Shown: positions 26,287-38,445 of the stretch, in pieces
How positions within the stretch are numbered: position 1 is the first letter of the stretch
Layout of the letters: every line of letters starts with the position of its first letter
NCBI RefSeq assembly: GCF_004664715.2
Contig: NC_051071.1
Coordinates: forward strand, 1,264,001-1,328,000
Length of the DNA: 64,000 nucleotides
Origin: Peromyscus leucopus
Taxonomy: Eukaryota; Chordata; Mammalia; Rodentia; Cricetidae
Direction of reading: 5' to 3'
Notes under the pieces: model-generated
The model's database searches: none
What the model saw: the letters and a program-made list of their open reading frames with translations, nothing else
Told to the model about the DNA's origin: nothing
Translations under genes and position numbers: made by a program

Positions 26287-26645
26287 GTCTTAGTCAGGGT
26301 TTCTATTACTGTGAATAAATGCCATGACCACGGCAGCTCTTCTAAAGGAAAACATTTAACTGGGGTGGCTCGCTTACAGTTCAGAGGTTCAGTCCATTGT
26401 CACCACGGCAGGAAGCAAGGCAGCATGCAGGCAGACGTGGTGCTGGAGCTGAGGGTCCTTACATCTTGACCCAAAGGCAACAGGAAGTGATCTAAGACAC
26501 TGGGTGGCATCTTGAGCATCCGTGAGACCTCAAAACCCACTTCCACAGTGACACACCTTCTCCACCAAGACCACGCCTCCTCCAACAAAGCCACTCCCCT
26601 TGGAGGCCTTTTTTTTTTTTTTTTTTTTTTTTTCAAACCACCATG
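26287..26645 (-). repeat. Rodent interspersed repeat ('gtcagggtttctattgctgtga' type) with a T25 run
   Basis: CTTAGTCAGGGTTTCTATTA, GGAAAACATTTAACTGGGG, TTACAGTTCAGAGGTTCAGT, GGAAGCAAGGCAGCATGCAG, CAACAGGAAGTGATC and CACAGTGACACACCTTCTCC match a very common rodent repeat. 25 T (26609-26633) sit before the terminal CAAACCACCATG. Family name and strand not assigned. Confidence 0.75.
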
Positions 26646-29040
26646 CCTACATAGACATCCCCAGTGTCCCAGAGTGAAAATTTGCTTGGAAATTGAGCGG
26701 CGAGATAGGGTGAGGACACCCTCTCCTGGAGAGGCTTCATCCAGTGACTGTCTAGACAATAAGGCAGTCTGGGGACAGACATGCATGGGGACAGAGCCTA
26801 CATGAAGACAGTGACCGAGGTGAGAGAGACATAGATGCAAAGCAAGGGGGCCCCATCCCCTGGGAGCAGAGGTGGGAGGAGCTGCCCCCAAACCTCAGGG
26901 GAGCTGGACTGCCCACACTTCCACCTCACACTCCTTCAGGGGCCACTGTGTCCTGATGATGCAGAGCCCCAGGAGACAGGGGACAGCCGTGAAGCCCTTC
27001 CTCCAGCCCAGGGCCACTGCCCGTCAATAGGCCCTTCACAAGCAAACAAGGGCGTGCTGGCCTCATGCCAGACCCGCCCACGCCAGATACCCTGCCCTTC
27101 AACCTCCCGCGGACAGCGCTTCCTGCCCAACACTGGGCCCACAGACGCTCAGCTGGCTGTTGGCCAGGGCCCAGGTCCAGCCTCTCCAGCCCCTCGGCCG
27201 TCGCAGATTCGGAGGCCGTTCAAAGGGGACTAGGACATCAGCCTGTGCTGAGGCTAGCCCTATGATAGGTACTAGACCTCAGGAGGCCCCTGTGCCGCCT
27301 GACTGTGAGGGCCACAGAGCACCTGTCAGAAAATGAAGGTGGGTGGATGATTTAGTGTAAAAGAAGCATACTATATGGGGTCCCCCAGCGGGGGTCCTGG
27401 ATGGCCCCTCGCTGTTCTATGGAGCAGGAAGATGCCCTCACTTGGGTGTTTTCTGAGGAAGAAGAGGCAGAGGGCAGCCCACACAGGAAGCCTGGCCAGG
27501 GGCCGGCTTGCTCTGCTCCCCTGGGGCCTCAGACTCCGTTATGTTGAACCTGAGCAAAGGGGCTGGAATGCCCCATGGTTGCTATCTGCATTTGGTTCCA
27601 GAGCCCCAGATCCTGGCTCCAGAGGGTCCCCATCACTGTCCAGGAAGCCAGTGCCCACTCTGCCAGCAGTGACTTCTGGTGGGGACAGGAAATGGAGACA
27701 GAATTGTCCACCATGAAACCCAGGTCACCTAGAACACATAGACACCAACTTGGGGCCAGTCCTGTGTCCCACAAAGATCTGATGCTCCATTCCCCGAGGA
27801 AAATGCTATGGTGACCCGAGAAACAGGCAGGGCCTGAATGGCTCCAGAGTGTCAGGGGCTGAGATGACATGGAGGCACGAAGCAGAGGTGGAGCTGCACT
27901 CCATTCCCAGGCCCTCCCTGTCAACCTGCACTCAGTCCTGGCACATCTGCTCGGAGGAGACCCACTGGCCTGACTGGTAGGTCTGTGTCCCCTCAGCCTA
28001 GGCAGCAGGTCCCTGCTGAGCCGCAGGGCCGCTCAGGTGTGTGATGGCGACTCGACCCAAACCCTGATAGAATAACTTTCCGATGTTCAGCTCCAGCCAC
28101 AGGTGTGCCTAAGAAAGACTGGCCGTGGACAGGGTCACACGTGTGCAGTCAAGACACATGCAGATCGGATATAAGGGAGAAGTGACAGCCACAGGCAGGG
28201 GGAGCTGGGCTCTGCACTCAGGATTACATTACTAAAGTATCACACTGAGGGAGAAGGCGCTGGAGCGTCACGTGGGGGTGGGAATACATCCTCGTTTTAC
28301 AGGAGCAGACTGATTCAAGGAAGCGCTGTGGCTCAGAGTCTGACATCTGCTAGACCCCCCCCCCCCAAACCATACTCTCTGTCTCACACCCTGCTAATCT
28401 GCCTTGCTGTGTTGAACCTCTCAGCTCCCCCATTTGATTGGAGAAGAAGATAAACCCTGTTCTACGAGCCCCCCAGAATACAACCCCTCCTCCTCTGCCT
28501 CTGAGGCACTGTCCCCATTGACCTCTCCACCTGGAACTCCCTGTTTCTCTGTGCCAGGAAATTCACTTGAGTACAAAGTCACCTCCTCTAAGAAGACTGT
28601 GCCAATCATCTCCACCTTCGCATCAAGCCCGTGGGAGGGTACTACCAGCCTGAGGGCTCAGCCAATGCACTGCCACCCATGGGGGACCAGGTACAGCCTG
28701 GGAGAGTGATGAGTGTCCTCACTCAAAGACAGAGCACAGATGGTGCACGTCTTCTCATGACAGCTTTCCCCTTTTTCCTCTAAGTTCCCTCTAAATCCAA
28801 CAGACCGAGATATTTGAACTAGACGGTCACCTGTTCTGACGACCTGGGTGTGCTCTCCAGCCAGCCATACCAGATGGACCCCAAGGACAGCCCAGGTCCC
28901 AAGGACCCAATCTTCTCTCCTCTCCACTGTAATTAAAGCACACAGGAGACTGAGCGCCAGGAGGAGAATCACGTCCTTCTTGACAAGAGCTCTGGGCGCA
29001 GTGACTCAGAGCAACAGTCCCTCATGACAGCTGGGCTAGC
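26646..29040. other. Gene-free GC-rich sequence
   Basis: Contains a C12 run (28355-28366). No exon is supported. Confidence 0.5.
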
Positions 29041-29042
29041 AG

Positions 29043-29120
29043 GGGTTGGGGGTGGGGGGGTGGGGGTGGAGAGCAGTGGACAGTAGCTCCTCCCCGCACT
29101 CCCCCCACCCCCACCCCCAC
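29043..29120. repeat. G-tract / C-tract inverted pair
   Basis: A run of GGGGGTGGGGGGG-type blocks at about 29044-29069 is followed after about 30 bp by CCCCCCACCCCCACCCCCAC (about 29101-29120). Each is G-quadruplex-capable on opposite strands, and they are complementary to one another. Confidence 0.8.
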
Positions 29121-29304
29121 TAGCCAGCGCATCTGAGCTACAGGAGAACCTACTGAGCAGGGAGCTTTGGGGAGCGCTGTGCATCTGCCCTCAGGTTCAG
29201 CATTTCCAACACAGCTCCACTAGGCACCTTGCAACCACCTGGCTGTCCCCGAGAGCCACGGGTTAGGAGAAGAACAGAGCCTGGCACCATCACCAGGGAC
29301 TACA

Positions 29305-29410
29305 CCGAGGCAGCCTGGCTTAGTGGAAAAGAAACAGGCTTTAGAGCCAGACTGCCTGGGTTTGAATCCCAGCCCGTTACCTGAGCTTCTGGGCTTCCAG
29401 AACCTGCAAC
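29305..29410 (+). repeat. MIR SINE fragment
   Basis: GTGGAAAAGAAACAGGCTTT followed by AGAGCCAGACTGCCTGGGTT and TGAATCCCAGCCCGTTACCT is a well-preserved MIR core. Confidence 0.85.
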
Positions 29411-30489
29411 AACTAGGTGGCCACTACTGGATATCTGCCAGGTAGCAGATACCGGGTAGCCCAAGTGGTACCCGTGGAGTCCTCAGCGTTAGTCCCTGGC
29501 TCTCCCCATAGACCGTGTGCTATATACCCATGTTAAGGGTACTTATTGTCCTTCAAACAACAGCAGCCGACTGAATGGCATACCAGCCTTGATCTTTAAA
29601 TGTGTTTTTCCACAGCCCCCAGCGATCCTGGGAGGCAAGGCTTCATGTTCCTCCTTCCAAGGCAGGAAGACTGAGACTCAGGTGGAGAATTAAGATGGAA
29701 GTGGTAAACACGTACTTGACACCAGGAACTGGTGAGCAGTGTGCAGACCTACCCGCGGCAGCTTGCCATCTTGTGACTGTACCGACTCCTGGATGGGAAT
29801 AGCTCTGTCAAAGAGCCTCTCTGATCCTCCCCACAACCCCAGTACTGCCTCCTCACAGCCAGACAAGCAGGAGTCCTCTCAAGGCCCAGGAACACCTTTA
29901 CCCTGAAGCCCAGAGGTGTGCTTCACTTCTCAATGGGATCTAAAGGAAACCATGACTCGGCCATCTACCTGCCTGAGTAGGGGCTATGGACTGCTGCACC
30001 CCAGGTTGGCAGCCACACCCCCAGGGCTGCTTCTCCTTGGCTGCTAGGCTGCTCCTCCTGTTTCATTTGCTTTTAATTGTTTGGGGTTTTTTTTATATTT
30101 ATATTATTGTTTTCCTGAGACAGCATGGCTGTGAGCCTTAATCTTCATTGTTAACTAGACTAGATTTAGAGTGGCCTACTAGACATGCCTCCGGACTCGT
30201 TGGCGGGGTGGGGGGGGTGGGGGTAGTTTCTAGACTGAGTTAAATGAAGAAGGGCGATGCTATCACACAGGCTGGGGACCTGGACAGAGTGAAAGGAGGG
30301 AAACAGCTGAGGGCCAGCAGGCATCTCCCCCACCCCCAGCTGATGGACTGTGACCCCTCAAGCTCCCGCCACAGCCACAACCACTCGCTGCCACAGCCCC
30401 CTAACCACGGTGGACCACACCCTCGGACTGTGATGCAGAACAAGCTCTTCAAGTACCTCTGGCCAGGTAGTTTATCAACGTCCTGAGAA
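29411..30489. other. Gene-free sequence
   Basis: A second diverged MIR-like piece may lie at 29615-29690. G-rich GGGGTGGGGGGGGTGGGGG is at about 30206-30225. No exon. Confidence 0.45.
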
Positions 30490-30595
30490 AAGTAACAGAG
30501 TCTTATTCTGTAGCTCAGGCTAGCCTCACACATGTGACAGTCCTCCTCCCTCAGCCTCCTGTGTGCTGGGATTGTACTGTCACGCCTAGTGGCCT
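30490..30595 (-). repeat. B1 SINE, reverse orientation
   Basis: GTCTTATTCTGTAGCTCAGG, CTCCCTCAGCCTCCTGTGTG and CTGGGATTGTACTGTCACGC are B1 read backwards. Confidence 0.8.
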
Positions 30596-30660
30596 TTGCT
30601 TTCCTTCTGCACGATGTACACTTTGCACTAATTCCCTCACAATTCATTATTTTAGCGACA

Positions 30661-30661
<1 letters not shown>

Positions 30662-30705
<44 letters not shown>
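30662..30705. repeat. (CA)n microsatellite
   Basis: 44 bp, perfect. Confidence 0.97.
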
Positions 30706-30706
<1 letters not shown>

Positions 30707-31411
30707 TTGTGAGGTAGGCAGTTATGAATATGTAAGTGATAGCCCACTTCATCACTAAGTGACGTCTGCACAATAACACACAGCTACAAAGGCCTTCTCA
30801 TGTTATAATGCCAGCAAACTAGCTCAAGGAGGATCGTAAAGGGAGGCAGTTCTTATGGTCAGAGCAGAGGTCAGGAACAACGTCATCCGCGGCCTTTGGG
30901 GGAGGCTGCCAGAGGCTGGCTGTGCTCGCTCATGGCCTTGTCTGGTCTGTGCCCTCCATGTTCCTGGCCTGCTCTGCTCGGGGCTTGCATTTCAGGCCTT
31001 CCTCTCATCAACACACCCTGTGAAAGTCTCAACGGACCCTGCCCATTGGGACTCAGGGCACCAGGTTTCCCCCTGGGGTGGGGGAGGGGGATCATTAGCA
31101 GAGACAAGGCTTAGAGAAGGGTGTGCAGATGGGGTGGAGAACATGGACCAAGGCGGGGTGGCAGGTTACTATCCCTCCAGAGGTCCCTGCCCCTGTTCTG
31201 GCCATCACAGGAATCTTCTTGTAAAGTCGATCAGCAACATTCCCCCAGGGCCCCCCAAGAGGTGGATGTGGGAAGCAGTCATCTCAAGCAGCTAAGGCAG
31301 AGTCAGGGAAGTGGGGGGGGGGCGTTGAATCACAGACAGTGTCTCAGTGGGATCTAGGGGAAGGAAATGAACACAGAAAGGAAGGGGCCATGCTGCACTG
31401 TGCTCAGAATG
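30706..31411. other. Unique sequence, nothing assigned
   Basis: No supported feature; G9 run near 31313-31321. Confidence 0.45.
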
Positions 31412-31490
31412 GATCGAAGAAGGAAGGGAGGAAGGGAAGCAGGGTGGGAGGGAGGGAGGAGGGGAGGTGGGAGGGAGGGAAGGTGGGACG
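31412..31490. repeat. Polypurine GGGA/GGAA-rich tract
   Basis: About 79 bp almost entirely purine on the + strand with many G3 blocks. Confidence 0.85.
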
Positions 31491-31560
31491 GTGAAGGGAC
31501 TCTCTCTGTACAGGTGATACCACCGAGATGAGTGGAGTAGGAAGCCAGTTCACCTGTGTC

Positions 31561-31561
<1 letters not shown>

Positions 31562-31605
<44 letters not shown>
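31562..31605. repeat. (TCA)n trinucleotide microsatellite
   Basis: 44 bp of perfect TCA. Poly-Met and poly-His frames here are artefacts. Confidence 0.97.
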
Positions 31606-31606
<1 letters not shown>

Positions 31607-32012
31607 CACTCTCAGGCCTAGGTGTCCATGTCTGTCCGTCTCCACCCCTGAGGACAGTGTTGGATTTCCAAACTAGGCAGCTGGTTCTAGCGCAGCCTGT
31701 CTGATAGCCCTGTGTGGCTCATAGCTTAAGAGTCTTAGGCCTGCTTCAGGGGGAGTCAGGGCAAGCCGGTGGGCCTAATTTCTCTATCCTCCCCAACAAA
31801 TGGTCAGGAGGGCCACCTCTGTAAGCCACATACTGGACCAGGCCACCACCCCTGAAGCCCCATTGGTGAGAATCCAACATTCCCTCCTGGCCCTGGCTGC
31901 AGGTCCATCTGCCAATATCACTCATGCTACACTTTCCAGGGCATGTAAATGTCCTCACCTTGGTCTTGGCTAAGTTTCTATGTTACTCCATCATGTGGAG
32001 TGACAACAGTGT

Positions 32013-32015
<3 letters not shown>

Positions 32016-32085
<70 letters not shown>
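32016..32085. repeat. Compound (CT)n(AC)n microsatellite
   Basis: About 45 bp CT followed directly by about 25 bp AC. Confidence 0.97.
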
Positions 32086-32090
<5 letters not shown>

Positions 32091-33000
32091 TTACACATGA
32101 ACACACACAGACACAGGCTATCACTCTTCACTAGGCTCCTGATCAGCCTTCATGTCTTAATGTTTCTGCCCATCGATCCGAAAGTGCCCACAGAACTGAG
32201 GGACCCCGGTGAGCTAAGCGGCACATGGCCCGGCCCACCACTCCCAATTCCTTCTACTCTGCCCCTTCCCAGCTTCCACAGACACCTGATGGTGACCCAG
32301 GGTCCAGCTCCCAGGGGTCAGCAAAGCCTTGACCAACTCCATCAGTCATGGTCCACCCTCCCATGTGGTAACAGCAGTGTGTGTAAATGTGTGGATGTTT
32401 GCATTTTCTCAATCCCTGAGCAGTCGTCTGGCTAATGTCAGCTGTTGCTGCAGCCATCTGGCAACAGACTCAGAAAGCTTCAGCCTCAAAATAAAATGTC
32501 AAGTGTGAATCTTCCCAGCAGGTAATATCACAGGTCTCGTGCCCATTGCCTACACAGTGGTAAAACGCCTCCTCTCCCAGGAGATCCACAATCCATCTTT
32601 AAAAACCACATCTCTGCCTAGAGGCAGGCACACTCACCTCTTATGCTGAGCCATAGTCCAGTGGGAACAAGAAAAGCCACCCCTTGTTAGAGTCACTACC
32701 ATGTGTGGGAAAGAGCTCCCTGAAGCCAAGTCTCCCAAAACCCTCCAGCAAAACTTGGTATTGGCTTAATTCTCACGACTATGGGAGAATCTATTTTTAA
32801 CAAATGTATACATTTCCCTCACGACAACTGAGTAGCCAGATGCCACAGCTCAACCATCTGAAGGAACAGGAGAAATGCAAGGGTTTGGCAGGGACCTAGG
32901 GTGGGCAGCCAGACACTGTACCAGCTGACCCCTGGCCTCTTGGGCAATGCCAAGCCACCATAACTATCCATACTTTTGTTTTCAAGAGAAGCTTAGAGTT
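32086..33000. other. Unique sequence, nothing assigned
   Basis: No coding signal; 32740-32830 is moderately AT-rich. Confidence 0.45.
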
Positions 33001-33310
33001 GGGGCTGGGGAGATGGCTCAGTGGATGAAAGCACTTGAGGCGCAAGCCTGATGACCTGAGTTCAGATCTCAGCATCCATGTAGAAAGCCGTGTGTGGCTG
33101 TGCATGCCTATAACCCCAACCCTGAGGAGGTGGCAGAGGCAGGCGCATCCCTGGGGCTTATTGGCCACCAGTCTAGTTGAATAAAGCAAGCTCCAGGTCC
33201 AGTGAGATGCTGTCTCATGGGGAATAGATGGAGGAGAACACCCAACATCTTCCTCTGGCCTCTACATTCATATGGATGTGTGCACACAGGTCTACACCAC
33301 ACACAGGAGA
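33001..33310 (+). repeat. B4-type SINE
   Basis: Begins GGGGCTGGGGAGATGGCTCA. It then has GACCTGAGTTCAGATCTCAG, GCATGCCTATAACCCCAACC, GGGGCTTATTGGCCACCAGT, CAGTGAGATGCTGTCTCATG and CTCTGGCCTCTACATTCATA: the full B4/RSINE layout. Confidence 0.9.
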
Positions 33311-33922
33311 GGGGTAGGCATCCGAGCTGCTTTGTGAGTTCTGAGAAATGCCATGTAAGTCTGAGGACACTTAAATCAAAGGCTCCAACCTGACCCTGAG
33401 GCCATAAAACCCCAAGCTAGCTCCACGCAGAAGGGGCCTTGCTGATGAAGTGGGGAGGTGTATCGTCATTCTCAAGTGTGGCACCAATGCTATCTCTCCT
33501 GCAAAGAGCCAATCGGCTGCAACCCAAGACTTGCAGCACACGCTAAACACCAAACACACCTCTAACCAACCGCCCGGCAATGGGAACAACCGGGTGACAA
33601 GTGTCGGAAACAGCCTGTGGCTTTTCCACACATGACCAAGGAACAGAAGAAAGAGGCGGATACTATGGCAAAGACGAATCGCGAACGCACAGTCAGATCA
33701 GAGGAGTCTCCAATGACGCACACGGTGCCATGTATTCCACAAAGGGACAAGCCCCAAGTTGTTAGTTGTCGGGGTCACACAGAGACACACATGTTTATCA
33801 GTTGTCAAGGCACTGTAGCCCTAAAACTGCCCAGCTTCCAGGAGAAGGTGTGTTCAGTAGACCTGGTGGGAAAGAAGAGTGGTCCAGCCCTGAGAAGGGG
33901 CTCCATGGAGAACAGCTTAGAT
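33311..33922. other. Unique sequence, nothing assigned
   Basis: Has an AT/CpG content slightly different from its flanks (several CG dinucleotides at 33575-33690) but no gene signature. Confidence 0.4.
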
Positions 33923-34160
33923 CAGCAGTTCTCAACCTTCCTAATGCTGCGACCCTTTAGACCTTTTAATACAGTACCTCATGTCATAGTGACCCCCCCA
34001 CACAATAAAATTATTCTCGTTGCTACTTCATAACTCTAATTTTGCTACTGTTATGAATTGTAGTGTAAATATCTGATATCCAGGATGGTCTTAGGTGACC
34101 CCTGTGAAAGGGTCGATCCACCCCCAAAAGGGGTTGCAACACACAGGTTGAGAACCACTG
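33923..34160. mobile_element. URR1-like hAT (Charlie) DNA transposon, non-autonomous
   Basis: 238 bp with inverted termini CAGCAGTTCTCAACC and GGTTGAGAACCACTG. It is flanked by an 8-bp target duplication, GCTTAGAT on the left and GCTTAGAA on the right (7 of 8 match). Inner text such as CTAATGCTGCGACCCTTTAG and GGTGACCCCTGTGAAAGGGT is characteristic. It has no transposase, so it could move only with a transposase supplied elsewhere. Confidence 0.92.
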
Positions 34161-35619
34161 GCTTAGAACGTCCCACCACAGAACAAGTTCTTCTTATGGG
34201 CCAGCTGCTGGACTCTGGATGGGTTTCTTTAGCCCTCCTCACAGCCCAAGGGGTCGATTCTAGTCTCATCTTCTGGGCAAAGCAGGAGCCAGCCGAAAAG
34301 GGAAAGCGTATTCCCAAACAGCAGCAGCAAGAGGAAAGTCCAACACGTCTGACTGTGTGCATGCATGCGCTCAGCGGACTCTGCCAGGCCTGAGGCATCT
34401 TCAGCAAACAGCCCCATGCCCTGACCTAACAAGGGGAGTGCACCGGAAACCCACGAAGGTGGGGCACCAGAAGAAGAAAGTCCGGTGACCAGAGAGAATC
34501 CTTCAGGGTGACGGCTGCTGCCCCACCTCCCCTTTCCTGGGCTTTTGTCTCATAGGCAGCCGGTATTTATTATGTAGCTATTTGCCTACTCCAGAGGTGG
34601 AACATTACTCCCTTCTGTGTCCCCACCCCCAACTACCCAACGTCCAGCACAAGGCAGGTACTCAGTGAGCGCCTGCAGGATGAAGCACTGCTACCCAGTT
34701 GTGCACCCGGAATTCTTGGGGTTTTAGGGTAACTTGGGCTCCAGGGATGCATGCAGACTGAAGCTCAGCATCCTGACACTTTAGAGATGGAGACAGAAAG
34801 GTTAATTTCCTGCAAGCACTGAACCATGAGCAGAGTCATGGCAGGAAGCCGGGGTGTTTTGTCTCTGGATAGCAGGAATCATCCCAGACGACCATGACCT
34901 TTCTTCAGCAACCACACTGACTTGAATTCCCCCTGGGACGGGCAAGCACGTGCAGCCGTGTGTGTTTGCAAATGTATAAATAAGGAGCGCGAGGAGCAGA
35001 GGAGCCTCCCGAGTGCCAGCTGCCCAGGGTAGGCTGTGCAGAGCCTCTCTAGTGCATCTCCCCCAGGCTAGTCTTAAACTGGCTGTGGGGCAGAGACATT
35101 CCCTTTCACCCAAATCATTTCTCGCTCTCTCAGACTTTCACGTCGAAGGGGCGTCCAGCCATGCAGCCAACTCCGTGGTCATTCGCTTAGCACCGCTGAA
35201 TTAGGAAGTGAGAACCATGTCCTCTCACAGCACACCTTCCCACAGAAGCTCACAGAAGGAAGGGAGCCTCGACCCACCCACGGGTTGTCAGTGGGCTGGG
35301 CACCTCTGCCTCCACTGGATGCTCCACACCAAGTGGGGTTGCCATCCACCCAATTGTGTGGGGTGTCTGGGAACACACGTGGGGAGTTTGAGGCAGTAAA
35401 CTCCACCATCTGCTCTGAAGGGGAGACATGGGCTCTGTATTTGTCTCTTCACCGCAAGTTGACAGAATCATGATTTCCCCGTGTAGGGGGTTGTGAAGAA
35501 TAGAAATACTAATCAGGGGAGACTTCTGGGGGGGGGGCTGATATGCCGACAGGGTGTCTAAGAGCTGCTGTGATTACGTCTCACTCCAGCTCTTCCCTCC
35601 ACAACTGTGCTCAGGCCCT
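34161..35619. other. Gene-free sequence with an L2-end remnant
   Basis: GGCAGGTACTCAGTGAGCGC (about 34652-34671) resembles an L2 3' end. A G9 run is near 35530. No exon. Confidence 0.45.
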
Positions 35620-35950
35620 GGTACAACAGCATGCAGTGCTGTGTAACAACCACTTCAGTGGGCGGGTCACACGGCACACATCTGCAGCCCACAGCTAGAG
35701 AGCCTGAAGTCGGAGCCCTGAGTTTGCTTCCTCCTGAGGCCTCTCTCCTTGGCTTGCAGATGACATCATTTCCTGTTCTCATATGGCCTTCCCTCTGTAT
35801 GGGGCACAGATCATTTGGATTGAGGATCACGCCCGTTGACTTTGTTTTAGTTAATTGACTCTCTAAAGACCTCATCTCCAAGTACATCACATGCAGAAGT
35901 CCTGAGGTCAGACTGGTAGACTGGGGGACCCAGCTCTGCTCATAATTCTT
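35620..35950 (+). repeat. Ancient mammalian interspersed repeat, family uncertain
   Basis: CTGAGGCCTCTCTCCTTGGC, TTGCAGATGACATC, CTCATATGGCCTTCCCTCTG, CTCTAAAGACCTCATCTCCA and CATGCAGAAGTCCTGAGGTC are in the order of a widespread old mammalian repeat. I cannot name the family with confidence. Confidence 0.6.
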
Positions 35951-36649
35951 GGGTACATGGTGAGTCAGCTGGACAGTGAAGGGGGTGTGAAGATTACCAG
36001 TTGCTATCTGATAACCCACCTCACCTTCAGATTATGCTTCCAGGAACCTACAGATGGCACGGGGAATATTTACATGTCATGGTCCCCCAGGTGGCTTACA
36101 TCAAAAGAGAAACTTAACTCGGGGCCAGGGGAAAGAGAGCTGAAGAAGCTACAGTTAGGAAGACAGATGAAACAAAATTAAAAATGAGCCACGGGGCACA
36201 GCGAGACAGAGGACAAATTGGAAGAGAGTAGAGGTTTCGAGGCCTAAGGAGGAGATGGCTGACCGGGTGTGGGAGCAGAGGCTGTGGGGTCTCTAGGGTG
36301 GTAGGCACAGGATGCTGGGAGCCTCCACAGTGGACATGCCTAGACATCACAGGCAGTCACCATTCCTCAGACATCAGTCCATCCTCACCAGGCTCAGAGC
36401 AAGACTCGAGTCTGCACTGAAAATCCTGTCATGTGACACACACCCAGCTTTCTGTGCGTTCACACACCACTGCCTTCCTTGTCCCCAGGTCTTTGTTTAC
36501 TGGTCCTTCTGCACCACCACTCCCAAGGGAAACCACAGCCCTCGGGCATCTGGCACTCAGTACTATCACCACTACCTTCGGCAGCTCTGACATGGTTGGA
36601 CCCCCCCAGTCCCTTCTATCCCAGGCATATACTGCCAGTTAATGTCTTT

Positions 36650-36820
36650 GTAGTTTGTGTTTGGGGGGAGCACATGCCACAGTGCACATGCAAAGGTCAG
36701 AGGACAACTTGCAGGAGCCGGGTTCTCTCCTTCCACCATGCATGTGGGTCCCAGGAATCAAACGCAGCTCCTCAAGTCTGATAGCAAGTGCCTTTTCCCA
36801 CTCTGCCGTCACGCCAGCCC
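36650..36820 (-). repeat. B3/B2-type SINE, reverse orientation
   Basis: CACATGCAAAGGTCAGAGGA, CAACTTGCAGGAGCCGGGTT and CTCTGCCGTCACGCCAGCCC are the reverse complement of a B3 element with its pol III head at the right end. Confidence 0.85.
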
Positions 36821-37089
36821 TAAGGTCTTGAACTTGTGAGCTAGGGAGGCTCAGCTGAGGCAGTGGGGACTCGCCAGCTTTCCTCTGGTGTCCAGAAAGC
36901 CTTGCGGGGGAGGGGGAGGTAACAGCCCCTTAACCTCCCTCCTGACCCTGAGGGCTAGGGGCTGGCTGGCACCTGTATCCAGGATGTCTGAAAGCCATGC
37001 TCAAACTATGTTCTCAACCACATTTCTTCCTTCTATGAGAGACTATCTCAGCACTCAAACTTCATGGTCAGCCCTCAGAGCTAATAATA

Positions 37090-37215
37090 AGAGTTGACGT
37101 CTGCTAGGACAGGTATCTCACGTCCCTCCTCTTAGCCAACCCATGCAAAGGCACTGGAAGGTTAACTGACTTGCTTGGGGCCACCTTGCTGCTACCCAGA
37201 AGAACTCAAGATCCA
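37090..37215 (-). repeat. MIR-like fragment
   Basis: GTTAACTGACTTGCTTGGGG, CCACCTTGCTGCTACCCAGA and ACTCAAGATCCAGC resemble reverse MIR. Confidence 0.5.
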
Positions 37216-37368
37216 GCTCTCCCAAGCACTCACCAAGACTGCTCTAAGCCCCCGGCTTGTATTTGTGGGAATATCCCATCCACACTGCAAACGCACTCAA
37301 GTCTTTTTGTACCTTCCTGTAGCACAGTGTTAGGGATAGTAGAGATACTCAACAAGTACGTGCTATCT

Positions 37369-37418
37369 GGATGGATGGATGGATGGATGGATGGATGGAT
37401 GGATGGATGGATGGATGG
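37369..37418. repeat. (GGAT)n microsatellite
   Basis: 50 bp of perfect GGAT followed by a purine-rich tail to about 37500. Confidence 0.97.
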
Positions 37419-38334
37419 AGGAAAGAGGGAGGAGGGGAAAGAGAACAAAGAAGGGGAAGGAAAGAGAAAGGGATGGTGGACAGAAGGGAGGAGTTGACAA
37501 AACATGCATGGAATGATGGATGGAAAGGTAATGGATGGGCAGGTGGCTGGTGGGGACGGAGGAGTGTACAGTAGGATGGGTGAGTGGTATCAGCTTCCTC
37601 TCTTCCACACTGGGGGAAACAGATGTGCAGACACAGAGCCTGCGGCGAGTCCCTGATGAGAGACACTATGGTCCTAAATAACTGCAACAGGGGCAGAGCA
37701 GTGCGCAGCCATGCTCGCCGAGAGAGGGAGGCTTTCCCACAGAGATGGGCTGTGGGAAATATGGGGAGCCCCTTGGGAGGAAGGAAGGCATGAGAAAGGA
37801 GAGAGCCCAGCACCTCCTTGGCTGCCCCATGATCTCATCTGACTCTCTGCCCAACTCTGAGCTCCTCTGGGTCAAGGACCCTGTGCCTCCATCTGACAGG
37901 CAGATGGGCAGGGTGCCCGCTTCCTCGGGAGAGCCAACCAGGGCCCAGAATAGGGGCACAAGGAAAGAAGCAGAACACACAAGCAGAGCAGCTGCTGCAC
38001 CCCAGACACCCACAGACCACCCTCGGTGGCCTCTACCACGGTCAGGCCTGAGGCTCTCAGATGTTGACTCTTCTGCCATCTTTCATCCTGGGGCTGGCAG
38101 AGGCTGGCTTGAACCCCAGCAACTTACTCAAAACCCTGGACCTCCCACAGTGGGGAGGAGGGCAAAGAATTGGATCCAAGGGGACAGCCACTCCTCCACC
38201 TCCATCCCCAGCTCTGGCTCCTGGTTAGAGATGTTATGGATATTATGGATGAACTTGTCATGCTGGCCAAGGTGGGGGCCGATTCACAAGGTCCCCAGGC
38301 CCTGCACTCTGTATCTAATAATTTCCTTGTTCTT
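37419..38334. other. Gene-free sequence after the GGAT array
   Basis: The long open frames (up to 205 codons, 37745-38362 +) have no recognisable domain. No exon signature. Confidence 0.45.
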
Positions 38335-38445
38335 ATTTGTGAGTCAAGGTCTCACTCTGTAGCCTGGGCTGGCGTCAAATTCATGGCAATCCTCCTGCCT
38401 CTATCTCCCTAATGCTAGGGATGTGGCATCATGTGTGTGCAGCCA
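38335..38445 (-). repeat. B1 SINE, reverse orientation
   Basis: GTCAAGGTCTCACTCTGTAG, CCTGGGCTGGCGTCAAATTC and CAATCCTCCTGCCTCTATCT are canonical reverse B1 text. Confidence 0.9.

Noticed and set aside
29305..29410. tRNA-like sequence (GGGTTTGAATCCCAGCCC)
   Set aside because: This is the B-box region of a MIR SINE, not a tRNA gene; no cloverleaf is completed.
37745..38362. 205-codon forward open frame
   Set aside because: No domain, no homology I recognise, and it runs into an inverted B1 SINE.
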